Positions 9,481 through 16,968 of a stretch of 64,000 bases of DNA are shown here, piece by piece; within the stretch, counting starts at the first letter, position 1, and each line of letters starts with the position of its first letter. Both the position numbers and the translations under genes were made by a program. Origin of the DNA: Halovivax limisalsi (GTDB taxonomy: Archaea > Halobacteriota > Halobacteria > Halobacteriales > Natrialbaceae); assembly GCF_023093535.1 (NCBI RefSeq), contig NZ_CP095757.1:1488001-1552000 (forward strand), given 5' to 3'. The notes beneath the pieces were generated by a model. That model did no database searches. It was not told the DNA's origin and worked only from the letters and a program-made list of their open reading frames with translations.

Positions 9481-9666
9481 TCAGAGCAACAGCGCGATGA
9501 TCGCGAGAACGATGAACACCAACACGAAGATCCGGGCGATCTCCATCGAGATGCCGGCGACGCCGCGCGCGCCGATCGCCGCGGCAACGAGCGCGAGGAC
9601 GAAGAACACGATGGCCCAGTACAGGAATCCACCGTCGCCGACCGTGAGCGGGACTGTTTCGAACAT
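9481..9666 (-). CDS. DUF1328 family small membrane protein
   Basis: A 61-residue protein made almost entirely of two hydrophobic helices separated by a short loop with ARGVAGIS, the recognisable DUF1328 (UPF0391) signature. Members are small inner-membrane proteins of unknown function, often induced by stress. The start at 9666 is supported by a TATA box (tatttatg on the minus strand, about 9690-9697) at the leaderless spacing. It is a single-gene unit transcribed in the same direction as the kinase at 6978-9287. Confidence 0.85.
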   Translation of the reverse strand: MFETVPLTVGDGGFLYWAIVFFVLALVAAAIGARGVAGISMEIARIFVLVFIVLAIIALLL

Positions 9667-9942
9667 ACGCCGGTTCGCCACGGACGGACACATAAATACC
9701 GCCGACCCTCCAGTCGACCGATCACGCTCCTGACGGGAGTAATCGGCCCGTACCGGCCTCGATCGCGGTGTGGCCGTCGGATCACCACGCGATCCATCGG
9801 AGTCGGACGAGTCGCTCGACGACCGTGCCGCGACGGGCTGCCCTGCGGACCGTTCGTCGCCCGCGTCTGGGGCTCGCCGTCCGCCGTCTGGAACCGTCTT
9901 CGACCGAGCCGGGCGATTGCCGGCGACAGTATTAATCCGCCC

Positions 9943-9963
9943 CATGTGGTATGATACCACATG
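9943..9963. promoter_or_regulatory. Perfect palindrome overlapping a start codon (putative operator)
   Basis: Two perfect 10-bp arms (CATGTGGTAT and ATACCACATG) flank one central base. The last three bases are the ATG of the small zinc-finger gene, and a TATA-like ttaatcc lies about 25-30 nt upstream, so a bound protein would cover the transcription start of a leaderless mRNA. Seen directly; the operator role is inference. Confidence 0.6.
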
Positions 9964-10155
9964 TCTATTGGAGACACGATCAGCCCGTTCGAGCGCCTTC
10001 GACGGACCTACGAGTCCGAGTCCCGCTGCGTCGCCTGTGGCAGCGAGGACGACGGCCGGTGGACCGTTCGCGCCAGCGGTCGCTCCGTCCGGTACGAGCG
10101 CGAGTGCCGGAGCTGCGGGGCTCGCGACAGCCGCGAGGTTCGACTGCCGAGGTAG
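9961..10155 (+). CDS. Small zinc-finger protein (two CxxC knuckles)
   Basis: A 64-residue basic-to-neutral protein with two CxxC pairs (CVACGS near residue 24, CRSCGA near residue 50) separated by about 24 residues, a four-cysteine zinc ribbon. Such one-domain zinc-finger proteins are abundant in haloarchaea and mostly uncharacterised; some affect motility, biofilm or stress responses. The ATG lies inside the palindrome at 9943-9963, suggesting tight, possibly self-acting transcriptional control. Stands alone between a minus-strand DUF1328 gene and the RaSEA gene 137 bp downstream. Confidence 0.75.
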   Translation: MSIGDTISPFERLRRTYESESRCVACGSEDDGRWTVRASGRSVRYERECRSCGARDSREVRLPR

Positions 10156-10291
10156 GCGACCGACACTGAGCCGGAGGCGGGACCGCCGGGGCGGTGAGCC
10201 GACGACGCGGGGCTGTCGACGATGGAGCTGCTGCCCGTCCGATACCCGCCGAGACGAAGCGGCTATACGCGCCGGGGCGTTTATCCCGACA

Positions 10292-11449
10292 ATGAGTCAC
10301 CCCACGCCCGAGGTCTACGAGCAGGGGAAGGGCATGGACGCCCACAACCAGGTGATGCGCGAGATCCGCTCGCGCAAGGAGGCGAGCTACGATCCCCACG
10401 AACCCACGCGCGTCTGGCTTGACGAGGACAACACGCCCGACGGCGTCAAGGAGAGCCTGACGATCATCCTCAACACCGGGGGCTGTCGGTGGGCCCGCGC
10501 GGGCGGCTGTACGATGTGCGGGTACGTCGCAGAGAGCGTCGACGGCGGCAGCGTCAGCCACGATGCGCTGCTGGACCAGATCGACGTCTGCCTCGACCAC
10601 GAAGCCGAAAACGCCGACGAACCCGCCGACCTGATCAAGATCTACACCTCCGGGTCGTTCCTCGACGAGCGCGAAGTTGGAGCGGAGACCCGCCGGGCCA
10701 TCGCGGAGACGTTCGCCGACCGCGAGCGCATCGTCGTCGAATCCCTGCCCGACTTCGTCGACCGGGAGAAGATCGCCGACTTCACCCGGTACGGCCTCGA
10801 CACGGACGTCGCGATCGGCCTGGAGACCGCCACGGATCGCGTCCGCCACGACTGCGTGAACAAGTACTTCGACTTCGCGGACTTCGAGGCCGCCTGCGCC
10901 GAGGCCGCCGCGGCGAGCGCGGAGGCGGACGCGGGGACCGTCACGGCGGACGATGACGCCGGCGGGGCCGCGAATGCGGACGCCGATGGCCGCGCCTCGG
11001 CCGGCGTCAAGGCCTACCTCCTGCTGAAGCCGCCCTTCCTCGCGGAGTCGGAGGCCGTCGAGGACATGATCGACTCGATCGAGCGCTGTGCCGACGTCGC
11101 GGGCTGTCACACCGTCTCGATGAACCCCTGTAACGTCCAGCGCTACACGATGGTCGACGAGCTGTACTTCGACGACGGCTACCGCCCGCCGTGGCTCTGG
11201 TCGGTCGCGCACGTCCTCGAGGCGACCGCGGACGTCGACGCAATCGTCGTCTCGGACCCCGTCGGCCACGGCTCGGACCGGGGGCCGCACAACTGCACGG
11301 AGTGTGACGATCTCGTCCAGAAGGCGATCAAGGACTTCGACCTCAGGCAGGACCCCTCCGTCTTCGAGCAGGTGTCGTGTGCGTGCGAGGCAACGTGGGA
11401 GGCCGTGATGGAACTGGAGACGAGCTACAACATGCCGCTGGTACGCTGA
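10292..11449 (+). CDS. raSEA: Archaeosine biosynthesis radical SAM protein RaSEA
   Basis: A 385-residue radical SAM enzyme. It partners with ArcS to turn preQ0-lysine at position 15 of tRNA into archaeosine (G+), by cleaving the lysine adduct. The iron-sulfur cysteine motif is [12 protein letters not shown] (residues about 69-80), C-x7-C-x2-C. Later conserved blocks are [22 protein letters not shown] and [16 protein letters not shown], which fit this family (formerly an uncharacterised MiaB-like group). An alanine- and aspartate-rich insert at about residues 205-240 is a haloarchaeal feature. ATG 10292 is chosen since homology-like sequence begins at [16 protein letters not shown]; the frame is open upstream without protein-like content. 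Confidence 0.92.
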   Translation: MSHPTPEVYEQGKGMDAHNQVMREIRSRKEASYDPHEPTRVWLDEDNTPDGVKESLTIILNTGGCRWARAGGCTMCGYVAESVDGGSVSHDALLDQIDVCLDHEAENADEPADLIKIYTSGSFLDEREVGAETRRAIAETFADRERIVVESLPDFVDREKIADFTRYGLDTDVAIGLETATDRVRHDCVNKYFDFADFEAACAEAAAASAEADAGTVTADDDAGGAANADADGRASAGVKAYLLLKPPFLAESEAVEDMIDSIERCADVAGCHTVSMNPCNVQRYTMVDELYFDDGYRPPWLWSVAHVLEATADVDAIVVSDPVGHGSDRGPHNCTECDDLVQKAIKDFDLRQDPSVFEQVSCACEATWEAVMELETSYNMPLVR

Positions 11450-11487
11450 CGTCGAGCCGCGGATCGGTCGCAGCAGGGACGCCCCGT

Positions 11488-11652
11488 TCAGGAGGGATGC
11501 TGGTGCTTGAGCTGCTCGCCCACCGTCCCGGGGATCGGCGTCAGACAGTCTTTGCACTTCCAGGTGGGATAGACGCCGCTGTCGTCCTTTTCGAGATCCT
11601 GTCGATAGCGCAGTTCGGCACCACAGACACACCGGTGGGTCGTCGATGCCAT
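11488..11652 (-). CDS. Small zinc-ribbon protein
   Basis: A 54-residue protein with CVC near residue 8 and CKDC near residue 33, a compact zinc-ribbon type fold. It is convergent with the RaSEA gene. The ATG at 11652 is followed upstream by an AT-rich stretch (atatttttat on the minus strand, about 11674-11686), a TATA box at leaderless spacing, which supports a real gene. Function unknown. It belongs to the numerous haloarchaeal short zinc-finger proteins; I cannot place it in a numbered family with confidence. Confidence 0.75.
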   Translation of the reverse strand: MASTTHRCVCGAELRYRQDLEKDDSGVYPTWKCKDCLTPIPGTVGEQLKHQHPS

Positions 11653-11835
11653 GTGCCACGATCGACTGTCGATCGATAAAAATATCGCGCCGGCGGTGGC
11701 GGACCGACCGATCCGCGTCGGCCAGGCGGTCCCAGCGGACCGGACCGAGACGCGTCGGCCGAAATGACCCAGCCGGGTGGAACCCGAATGGCGCCTATTC
11801 GGCTCGTTCCACACCCCAATCCGTTCGGGACCCCG

Positions 11836-13041
11836 TCAGTCGAACAGCGATTCGACCGACTGCACGTTGACGCCCAGAAGCAACGGCACGTCAGACGGCG
11901 ACTGGAAGTGCACTTCCATGTGTCCCTGGGCGTCGAAGCTCGTGGACGTCTTGACGCGATCGGAGCTGGACGTTCGGTAGAAGGGCCACAGCCCCTTCTT
12001 CTCGTAGTCCTTGATCTCGGATTGCTGTTCCGCGGAGTAGGACGCGTCCGAGGTGATCGTCACGTCGACGCCCGCGGTGACGACGAGGTCGGTGACGAGA
12101 CGCTGCATCGCCCCGTCGTCGCCGAAGAGTTCGTCCCAGGTCGCGTAGCCGTCGCCCGTCCGCCAGACGCTCTCTTCGTGCTTGAGAGCCAGTTCGAGCG
12201 CGGCGGCATTGTACCACCCGCCGGCCGTGATCGGGACGGTCACGACGCTGTCGAAGGAGGCGTTTGCCTGCACCCGAGACTCGCTAAACGTCTTCGACAG
12301 GTGGTGTTCCGAGTGCCGGTCGACGATCAGTCCCAAGATGTCCTTGCCGGAGGAGGACCAGCAGTCCTTCGTGCTACCGCTTTGTTCCTCGCTGTCGAAC
12401 GTGAACGAGTAGCTCGACCCGTCAGCGAGTTTCGACCTGATCTCGTCGTACGTGTCCGAGTATTTCGGCGTTCCGGAGTCGGCGTCACCGTTCTCGTAGT
12501 AGTGCGGGTTTCTGAGCGACTGTAGCGCCGTCATGATCGGGCTGGTCTGCATCGTCTGCCGGAACGCCTCGACGGCGTTGGTCTGCGTCGAGCCGACGAG
12601 GTTCAGCGTGGCCCACCGCTCGAACGTGGTGACGGGGTCTTTGAAGTAGGCGTGCCGGTGTTTCTGCTGGTACTGCTTCCAGCTTTTGACGTCGTCCTCG
12701 GTGACGTACTCCGTCCAGTCCGTCTCGTCGGGTTTGAGGCTGTAGAGCAGACGGTTTCGGTACAGGTCGTAGAAACTGTCGTAGCCCGACTGAGTGAAGA
12801 CCTGCGTCGTACTTTCCGGCGGGATGCCGTCGGCCGTCGCCCACAGGTCAGCGGTCGCTTCGATCGGCTCCGACGCTTCCACGATCTGGAACGACTGCTC
12901 GTCCAGTTCGAGCCCGGTCGTCAGCGCGTTGTACCACTTGTTCTGTAACTGTTCCAACGGATCGGCCGCGGATTGGGTTGGTGTGCTCATTGTCTCTTCG
13001 GGTGATGACACCGCAATCACCCGGTCCACGCTCCCACACAT
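11836..13041 (-). CDS. Hypothetical protein, 401 residues, AT-rich promoter
   Basis: I do not recognise this protein. It is soluble, without signal or membrane helix, less acidic than its neighbours, rich in Ser/Thr and aromatic residues. The N-terminal half looks helical; the C-terminal half (SYSFTF, SFDSVVTVPITAGGWYN, VDVTITSDASYS, HMEVHFQS) alternates like beta strands. The ATG at 13041 is supported by TTATAAA at 13064-13070 on the minus strand, 23-29 nt upstream; an internal ATG at 12990 is a second possibility. The gene is flanked by an exceptionally AT-rich promoter in a GC-rich chromosome, a hint of acquisition or of unusual regulation. No obvious functional partner beside it. Confidence 0.7.
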   Translation of the reverse strand: MCGSVDRVIAVSSPEETMSTPTQSAADPLEQLQNKWYNALTTGLELDEQSFQIVEASEPIEATADLWATADGIPPESTTQVFTQSGYDSFYDLYRNRLLYSLKPDETDWTEYVTEDDVKSWKQYQQKHRHAYFKDPVTTFERWATLNLVGSTQTNAVEAFRQTMQTSPIMTALQSLRNPHYYENGDADSGTPKYSDTYDEIRSKLADGSSYSFTFDSEEQSGSTKDCWSSSGKDILGLIVDRHSEHHLSKTFSESRVQANASFDSVVTVPITAGGWYNAAALELALKHEESVWRTGDGYATWDELFGDDGAMQRLVTDLVVTAGVDVTITSDASYSAEQQSEIKDYEKKGLWPFYRTSSSDRVKTSTSFDAQGHMEVHFQSPSDVPLLLGVNVQSVESLFD

Positions 13042-13388
13042 AAGTTATTTGATATTAATATTCTTTATAATATTAGTTAATTTATCCACTGATAACCAAT
13101 CGGTGTGGCTTACAACAATATATTTCTAATATTATTAACTGCAATGGCGTATAACGAGCACCGAACAAAACCCCATTCCGGTCTCGAACCGGCTGTGACG
13201 GTTCGCCGATCGCCGAATCGTTCTGGCCCGCCGCGTCGATCGACGGCCGACGCGACGAACGGGCGACGTATCTCGGCGGGGGCGTGGCGTCCCGACGGCG
13301 TGACGCCGACCGCCGTTCAGCGATCGACGGGGCCGTCGCGACCCGGACCACCAGAGATAAATATCCGTCCGTAGCACCACTCGAACAG
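13042..13388. promoter_or_regulatory. Divergent intergenic region with AT-rich block and fba promoter
   Basis: About 13042-13140 is strongly AT-rich and contains aatattag on the two strands (about 13070-13077 and again inverted near 13128-13135) flanking a less AT-rich core; TTATAAA for the minus-strand gene lies at 13064-13070. On the other side ataaata at 13355-13361 is 28-34 nt before the fba ATG. The middle (13145-13350) is ordinary GC-rich sequence with no gene I can support. Confidence 0.6.
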
Positions 13389-14177
13389 ATGATTCCGATC
13401 GACGATACCCCGATCGCGCGCGACGGTAAGGTGCTGATTCTCGCGATGGATCACGGCCTGGAACACGGCCCCGTCGACTTCGAGGACGTCCCCGAAAAGC
13501 TCGACCCCTCGACCGTCTTCGAGACGGCGACTCACGACGCCGTGACCGCGATGGGCGTCCAGAAGGGCATCGCGGAGGGGTACTACCCGAGTTACGAGGA
13601 CGACGTCAACCTCCTCCTGAAGCTCAACGGCACCTCGAACCTCTGGATGGGCGAACCGGATTCGGCGGTCAACTGCTCGGTCGAGTACGCCGCCGAACTC
13701 GGCGCCGACGCGCTCGGCTTCACCGTCTACGGCGGGTCGAACAACGAGATCGAGATGGTCGAGGAGTTCCGTGACGCCCAGGAGGCCGGCCGCGAGTACG
13801 ACCTCCCGATGGTCATGTGGTCCTACCCGCGCGGCCAGGGAATCAAGAACGACACCAAGCCCTCGACCATCTCCTACGCGACCCGACTGGCGCTGGAACT
13901 CGGCGCCGACGTGGCGAAGGTCAAGCACCCCGGTAGCAAGGAGGCGATGGCCCACGCCGTCGAGTGCGCCGGCGACGTGAAGGTCATCATGTCCGGGGGC
14001 TCGAAGACCTCCGACTACGAGTTCCTCTCGACCGTCGAGGCCGTGATGGACGCCGGCGCGAAGGGCCTGGCCGTCGGCCGCAACGTCTGGCAGCGCGAGG
14101 ACCCGGCCCGGCTGCTCGACGCCCTCGAGAAGGTCATCTACGAGGGCGAGACCGCCGACGCCGCGCTGGAGGAATGA
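13389..14177 (+). CDS. fba: Class I fructose-bisphosphate aldolase (archaeal DhnA type)
   Basis: A 262-residue TIM-barrel aldolase that condenses dihydroxyacetone phosphate and glyceraldehyde 3-phosphate to fructose 1,6-bisphosphate in gluconeogenesis, or the reverse. Conserved blocks: LAMDHGLEHG (residues about 20-29), GVQKG, TVYGGS, DVAKVKHPG with the Schiff-base lysine, IMSGGSK and a phosphate-binding AVGRNVWQ. A related enzyme of the same family makes a shikimate-pathway precursor (ADH synthase), but coupling to fructose bisphosphatase favours the aldolase. The stop overlaps the next start by four bases (ATGA). TATA box ataaata at 13355-13361. Confidence 0.88.
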   Translation: MIPIDDTPIARDGKVLILAMDHGLEHGPVDFEDVPEKLDPSTVFETATHDAVTAMGVQKGIAEGYYPSYEDDVNLLLKLNGTSNLWMGEPDSAVNCSVEYAAELGADALGFTVYGGSNNEIEMVEEFRDAQEAGREYDLPMVMWSYPRGQGIKNDTKPSTISYATRLALELGADVAKVKHPGSKEAMAHAVECAGDVKVIMSGGSKTSDYEFLSTVEAVMDAGAKGLAVGRNVWQREDPARLLDALEKVIYEGETADAALEE

Positions 14178-15187
14178 GCGAGCGCGACGGCGACGGCGCG
14201 ACCGGCGATACCGGACGGGCGGACAGCGGCGCGGACGGCGACGGCGCGACCGGCGATACCGGACGGGCGGACAGCGGTGCGGACGGCGACGGCGCGGCTG
14301 GTGACGGCGGCGCGGACGACCGCGCCGCGACGATCGACGCGGTCGTCGACACCGTCGCGGACGCCGCGAGCGACATCCGAGCGGGCCTGGTGGGCCGGCG
14401 CGGCAAAGCCGACCGGGAGAATCCGAGCGGCGAGGTCCAGGCCGAGGCGGACGTCTACGCGGACGACCTGCTCGAGGAGCGCCTCTCGGCGATCGACGGC
14501 GTCGCCGAGTACGCGAGCGAGGAGCGCGCGGAGGTCGTCGACTGCGGCGGCTCGGCGGCCGATCCCGATGCGGTCGCCGTCGCCGTTGACCCGCTCGACG
14601 GCTCGTCGAACCTCGAGTCGAACAACACGATGGGGACGGTCTTCGCCGTCTACGACGAGCCCCTCCCGGCGGCCGGCGCCGCGATCGTCGCCTCGGGCTG
14701 GGTGCTCTACGGCCCCATCACGACGATGGCGCTGGCCCGCGAGGGCACCGTCACGAAGTACGAACTCTCGGGCGACGAGCGAACCGTCGTCGAGACGGAC
14801 GTCACGATCCCGGACGAGCCGCTCGTCTACGGCTTCGGCGGGCGCGTCCCCGACTGGCCCGAGGACTTCGCGGCCTTCGCCGGCGAGGTCGAATCGGACC
14901 CGTCGCACAAACTGCGCTACGGCGGGGCGATGATCGGCGACGTCAACCAGGTGCTGACCTACGGCGGGATCTTCGCCTACCCGGCGCTCGAGAGCAGTCC
15001 GCGCGGCAAACTCAGGCTCCAGTTCGAGGGCCACCCCATCGGCCACCTGGTCGAGACCGCCGGCGGCCGGTCTTCGGACGGCAGCCGGTCGCTGCTTTCG
15101 GTCGAGCCGGACGACCTCCACGACCGCGTCCCGCTGCACGTCGGCAACGCGGAGCTGATCGACCGGCTCGAAACCGTCCTCGCGTGA
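14174..15187 (+). CDS. fbp: Class I fructose-1,6-bisphosphatase
   Basis: A 337-residue phosphatase that makes fructose 6-phosphate in gluconeogenesis. The first 55 residues are a low-complexity Asp/Gly/Ala tail containing two perfect 16-residue repeats (DGDGATGDTGRADSGA) and part of a third; at DNA level 48-bp repeats at 14186-14233 and 14234-14281. The catalytic domain starts at about residue 57 and has the metal-site motif DPLDGSSN (about residue 139), YASEE, and a C-terminal GKLRLQFEGHP. Co-transcribed with fba (4-bp overlap), so both steps from triose phosphates to fructose 6-phosphate are made together. Start choice follows the overlap; an internal start past the repeats cannot be excluded. 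Confidence 0.92.
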   Translation: MSERDGDGATGDTGRADSGADGDGATGDTGRADSGADGDGAAGDGGADDRAATIDAVVDTVADAASDIRAGLVGRRGKADRENPSGEVQAEADVYADDLLEERLSAIDGVAEYASEERAEVVDCGGSAADPDAVAVAVDPLDGSSNLESNNTMGTVFAVYDEPLPAAGAAIVASGWVLYGPITTMALAREGTVTKYELSGDERTVVETDVTIPDEPLVYGFGGRVPDWPEDFAAFAGEVESDPSHKLRYGGAMIGDVNQVLTYGGIFAYPALESSPRGKLRLQFEGHPIGHLVETAGGRSSDGSRSLLSVEPDDLHDRVPLHVGNAELIDRLETVLA

Positions 15188-15257
15188 GCGACCGGCGCAG
15201 TCGCGCGGCCGGTCTCCCTGGACGTCGCCGACGCCGCGCGCCATCGTCGAGGCCCCG

Positions 15258-15458
15258 TCACCGCCAGCGGAGCGGGTCGCCGACGATCGCGAATGCGATC
15301 GCGCCGCCGACGAGCAGCGCGTAGAACGCGACGCGCGGCCAGCCGGTCGCGAGGAAGACGAGACTCAGGCCGACGACCCAGCCCGTGAGGACGACGAGGA
15401 GCCAGGTCACGCCGACGAGGGTGCGAACGATCGTCCGCGGGCGGACGGATTCGAGCAT
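15258..15458 (-). CDS. Small two-helix membrane protein
   Basis: A 66-residue hypothetical protein with two hydrophobic helices (about 11-36 and 40-60) and charged ends (RPR at the start, RWR at the end). It begins 2 bp after the stop of the peptidase gene and is probably its co-transcribed partner, perhaps a membrane factor for that exported enzyme; this last point is inference from position only. No known family recognised. Confidence 0.6.
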   Translation of the reverse strand: MLESVRPRTIVRTLVGVTWLLVVLTGWVVGLSLVFLATGWPRVAFYALLVGGAIAFAIVGDPLRWR

Positions 15459-15460
15459 GA

Positions 15461-16774
15461 TCAGAAGTGATAGCCGTGGCGCTCGGTGATGGTGTGTGCG
15501 GCGACGCCCCAGACGTGGTTCTGGCCGGGCCACCAGGTGCGGGCGCTGTTGACCGAGGCGACGAGCGCGCCGTCGACGCCGTCCGACGAGCCGTCGTCTT
15601 CTCGCGGGCGTCGCCCGCTCGAATTGTCCGAGGGACGTCGTCCCTCGCCGCTCGCGAAGACGCCGTCGGGCTCCGGGTCGATCGTCACCGAACCGCTGTC
15701 GCCGTCGGCGATGTCCGACTCGCGCCCCCACTTCAGCTGGCCGCGCCGACAGCGATCCGTCGTGACGCACGTCGAGGCGTCGATGCCGTGGACGCGCCCG
15801 CTCGTGTGCCCGCTCGTCCCGCCGATCATCTCGACCGCTTTCCCGCGGGCGACGAGATCGGCGAGCCCCCACAGCGTGTACTGGCCGACGACCGGGATCG
15901 TTCCGTCCCGCCCGAGGACGCTCCCCGGGCGAGCCGCGCCGACGGGCGAGACGACCGCGACGTCGGCGTCGGGTAACGGGTCGGCCACGTAGCCGATCCG
16001 GCGGACGACGTTCTCGGCGCTCGGCAGGCCGAGTTCGGTCCCCGTCGCGTCGTCTTCCGGGAACGCGTGCAGGGCCGTCGCGAACCGCGCCCGACCGTCC
16101 GTCCCGTACAGCGCGGGAGTGAGCGTCGCGAAATTGTCGCCGATCGAACAGCGAACGCCGCCCGGGACGGGGTCGACGTACGGGGTCCGGACGAGTCCGC
16201 TCGAATCGAGCGACGGGGTCGTTCCGTCACGGTCGCCGCCCTGTTCTTCGAGTTCGATGCTGATTCCGTCGAGCGACCCGTCCCACTCGATCCCGATCCG
16301 CGAGGCGAGCGTCCCGATGGTCCTCGGCAGCGACCAATCGTTCAGGTTCCGGACGCCGATCGACAGCCGAACCGTCCCCGACCCGTACGACCCCGGCACG
16401 ACTGCGCTGTTGAGGTAGCCGGGGAGGCGCGTTCTGAGGAGCTGGCGATGGACGTCCATGGCCGTTCGAACCCGTCGGTACCAGTCGGCCGGGACCGTTC
16501 GGACCAGCGGTTCGACCGCGGCCCTGCGCCCCGGATCGTCGCCCGCCGACTCGTCCGGTCGCCTGACCAGCGCCGTCTCCACCTCGACCGTCCCGCTCGC
16601 GGGATCGAGCGCCCGGCCGATCCCGAGTACGCCGGCCAGCCCCAGGGCGTACCCGGCGCTGGCGGCGCTCTCGAGGACGGTTCGGCGATCGATTCGCCCG
16701 TTACCGTCGCCCCGTTTCTCCGGCCGGTCGCTCGGCTGACCCGCAGCTTCCGACCCCGGTGCTGCTCCGGACAT
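15461..16774 (-). CDS. Tat-exported trypsin-like (S1-type) serine peptidase, putative
   Basis: A 437-residue protein. Residues about 30-53 form a twin-arginine signal (DRRTVLES followed by a hydrophobic alanine/leucine run). The C-terminal half carries a pattern of chymotrypsin-fold peptidases: FATALHAF with the candidate catalytic His (about 236), DADVAVVSP with candidate Asp (about 271), and DGDSGS with the candidate Ser (about 360). A hydrophobic middle region (about 95-180) resembles the pro-domain position of streptogrisin-like enzymes. Two small DNA hairpins at 15604-15647 encode an arginine/serine-rich insert after the Ser motif. It would act outside the cell. ATG 16774 is preferred to GTG 16789. 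Many relatives are simply labelled Tat-signal hypothetical proteins. Confidence 0.68.
   Translation of the reverse strand: MSGAAPGSEAAGQPSDRPEKRGDGNGRIDRRTVLESAASAGYALGLAGVLGIGRALDPASGTVEVETALVRRPDESAGDDPGRRAAVEPLVRTVPADWYRRVRTAMDVHRQLLRTRLPGYLNSAVVPGSYGSGTVRLSIGVRNLNDWSLPRTIGTLASRIGIEWDGSLDGISIELEEQGGDRDGTTPSLDSSGLVRTPYVDPVPGGVRCSIGDNFATLTPALYGTDGRARFATALHAFPEDDATGTELGLPSAENVVRRIGYVADPLPDADVAVVSPVGAARPGSVLGRDGTIPVVGQYTLWGLADLVARGKAVEMIGGTSGHTSGRVHGIDASTCVTTDRCRRGQLKWGRESDIADGDSGSVTIDPEPDGVFASGEGRRPSDNSSGRRPREDDGSSDGVDGALVASVNSARTWWPGQNHVWGVAAHTITERHGYHF
15604..15647. repeat. Two miniature perfect hairpins inside the peptidase gene
   Basis: Positions 15604-15618 (arm GCGGGC, loop GTC, arm GCCCGC) and 15629-15647 (arm CGAGGGAC, loop GTC, arm GTCCCTCG) are perfect stem-loops with the same loop, ten bases apart. 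They resemble the hairpins that make up the intergenic mosaics elsewhere in the window and add a short Arg/Pro/Ser stretch to the protein. Confidence 0.6.
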
Positions 16775-16968
16775 GGCCCTGCCTCTCACGCGTCGACGGT
16801 CGCCGGTCGACTGACGCGCTACTATTCCACGCGAGTGAGGTCATTGGTGGTTGTGCTTGCAGTCTGACGGCATCGGTCGGAATCGGCGCCAGGTCGACGC
16901 GGCGCCTTCGTTCAGCGCCGCTTCGACGAATGGAAAAGGGTATGGGCCGGACACTCCCACGAGATGGT

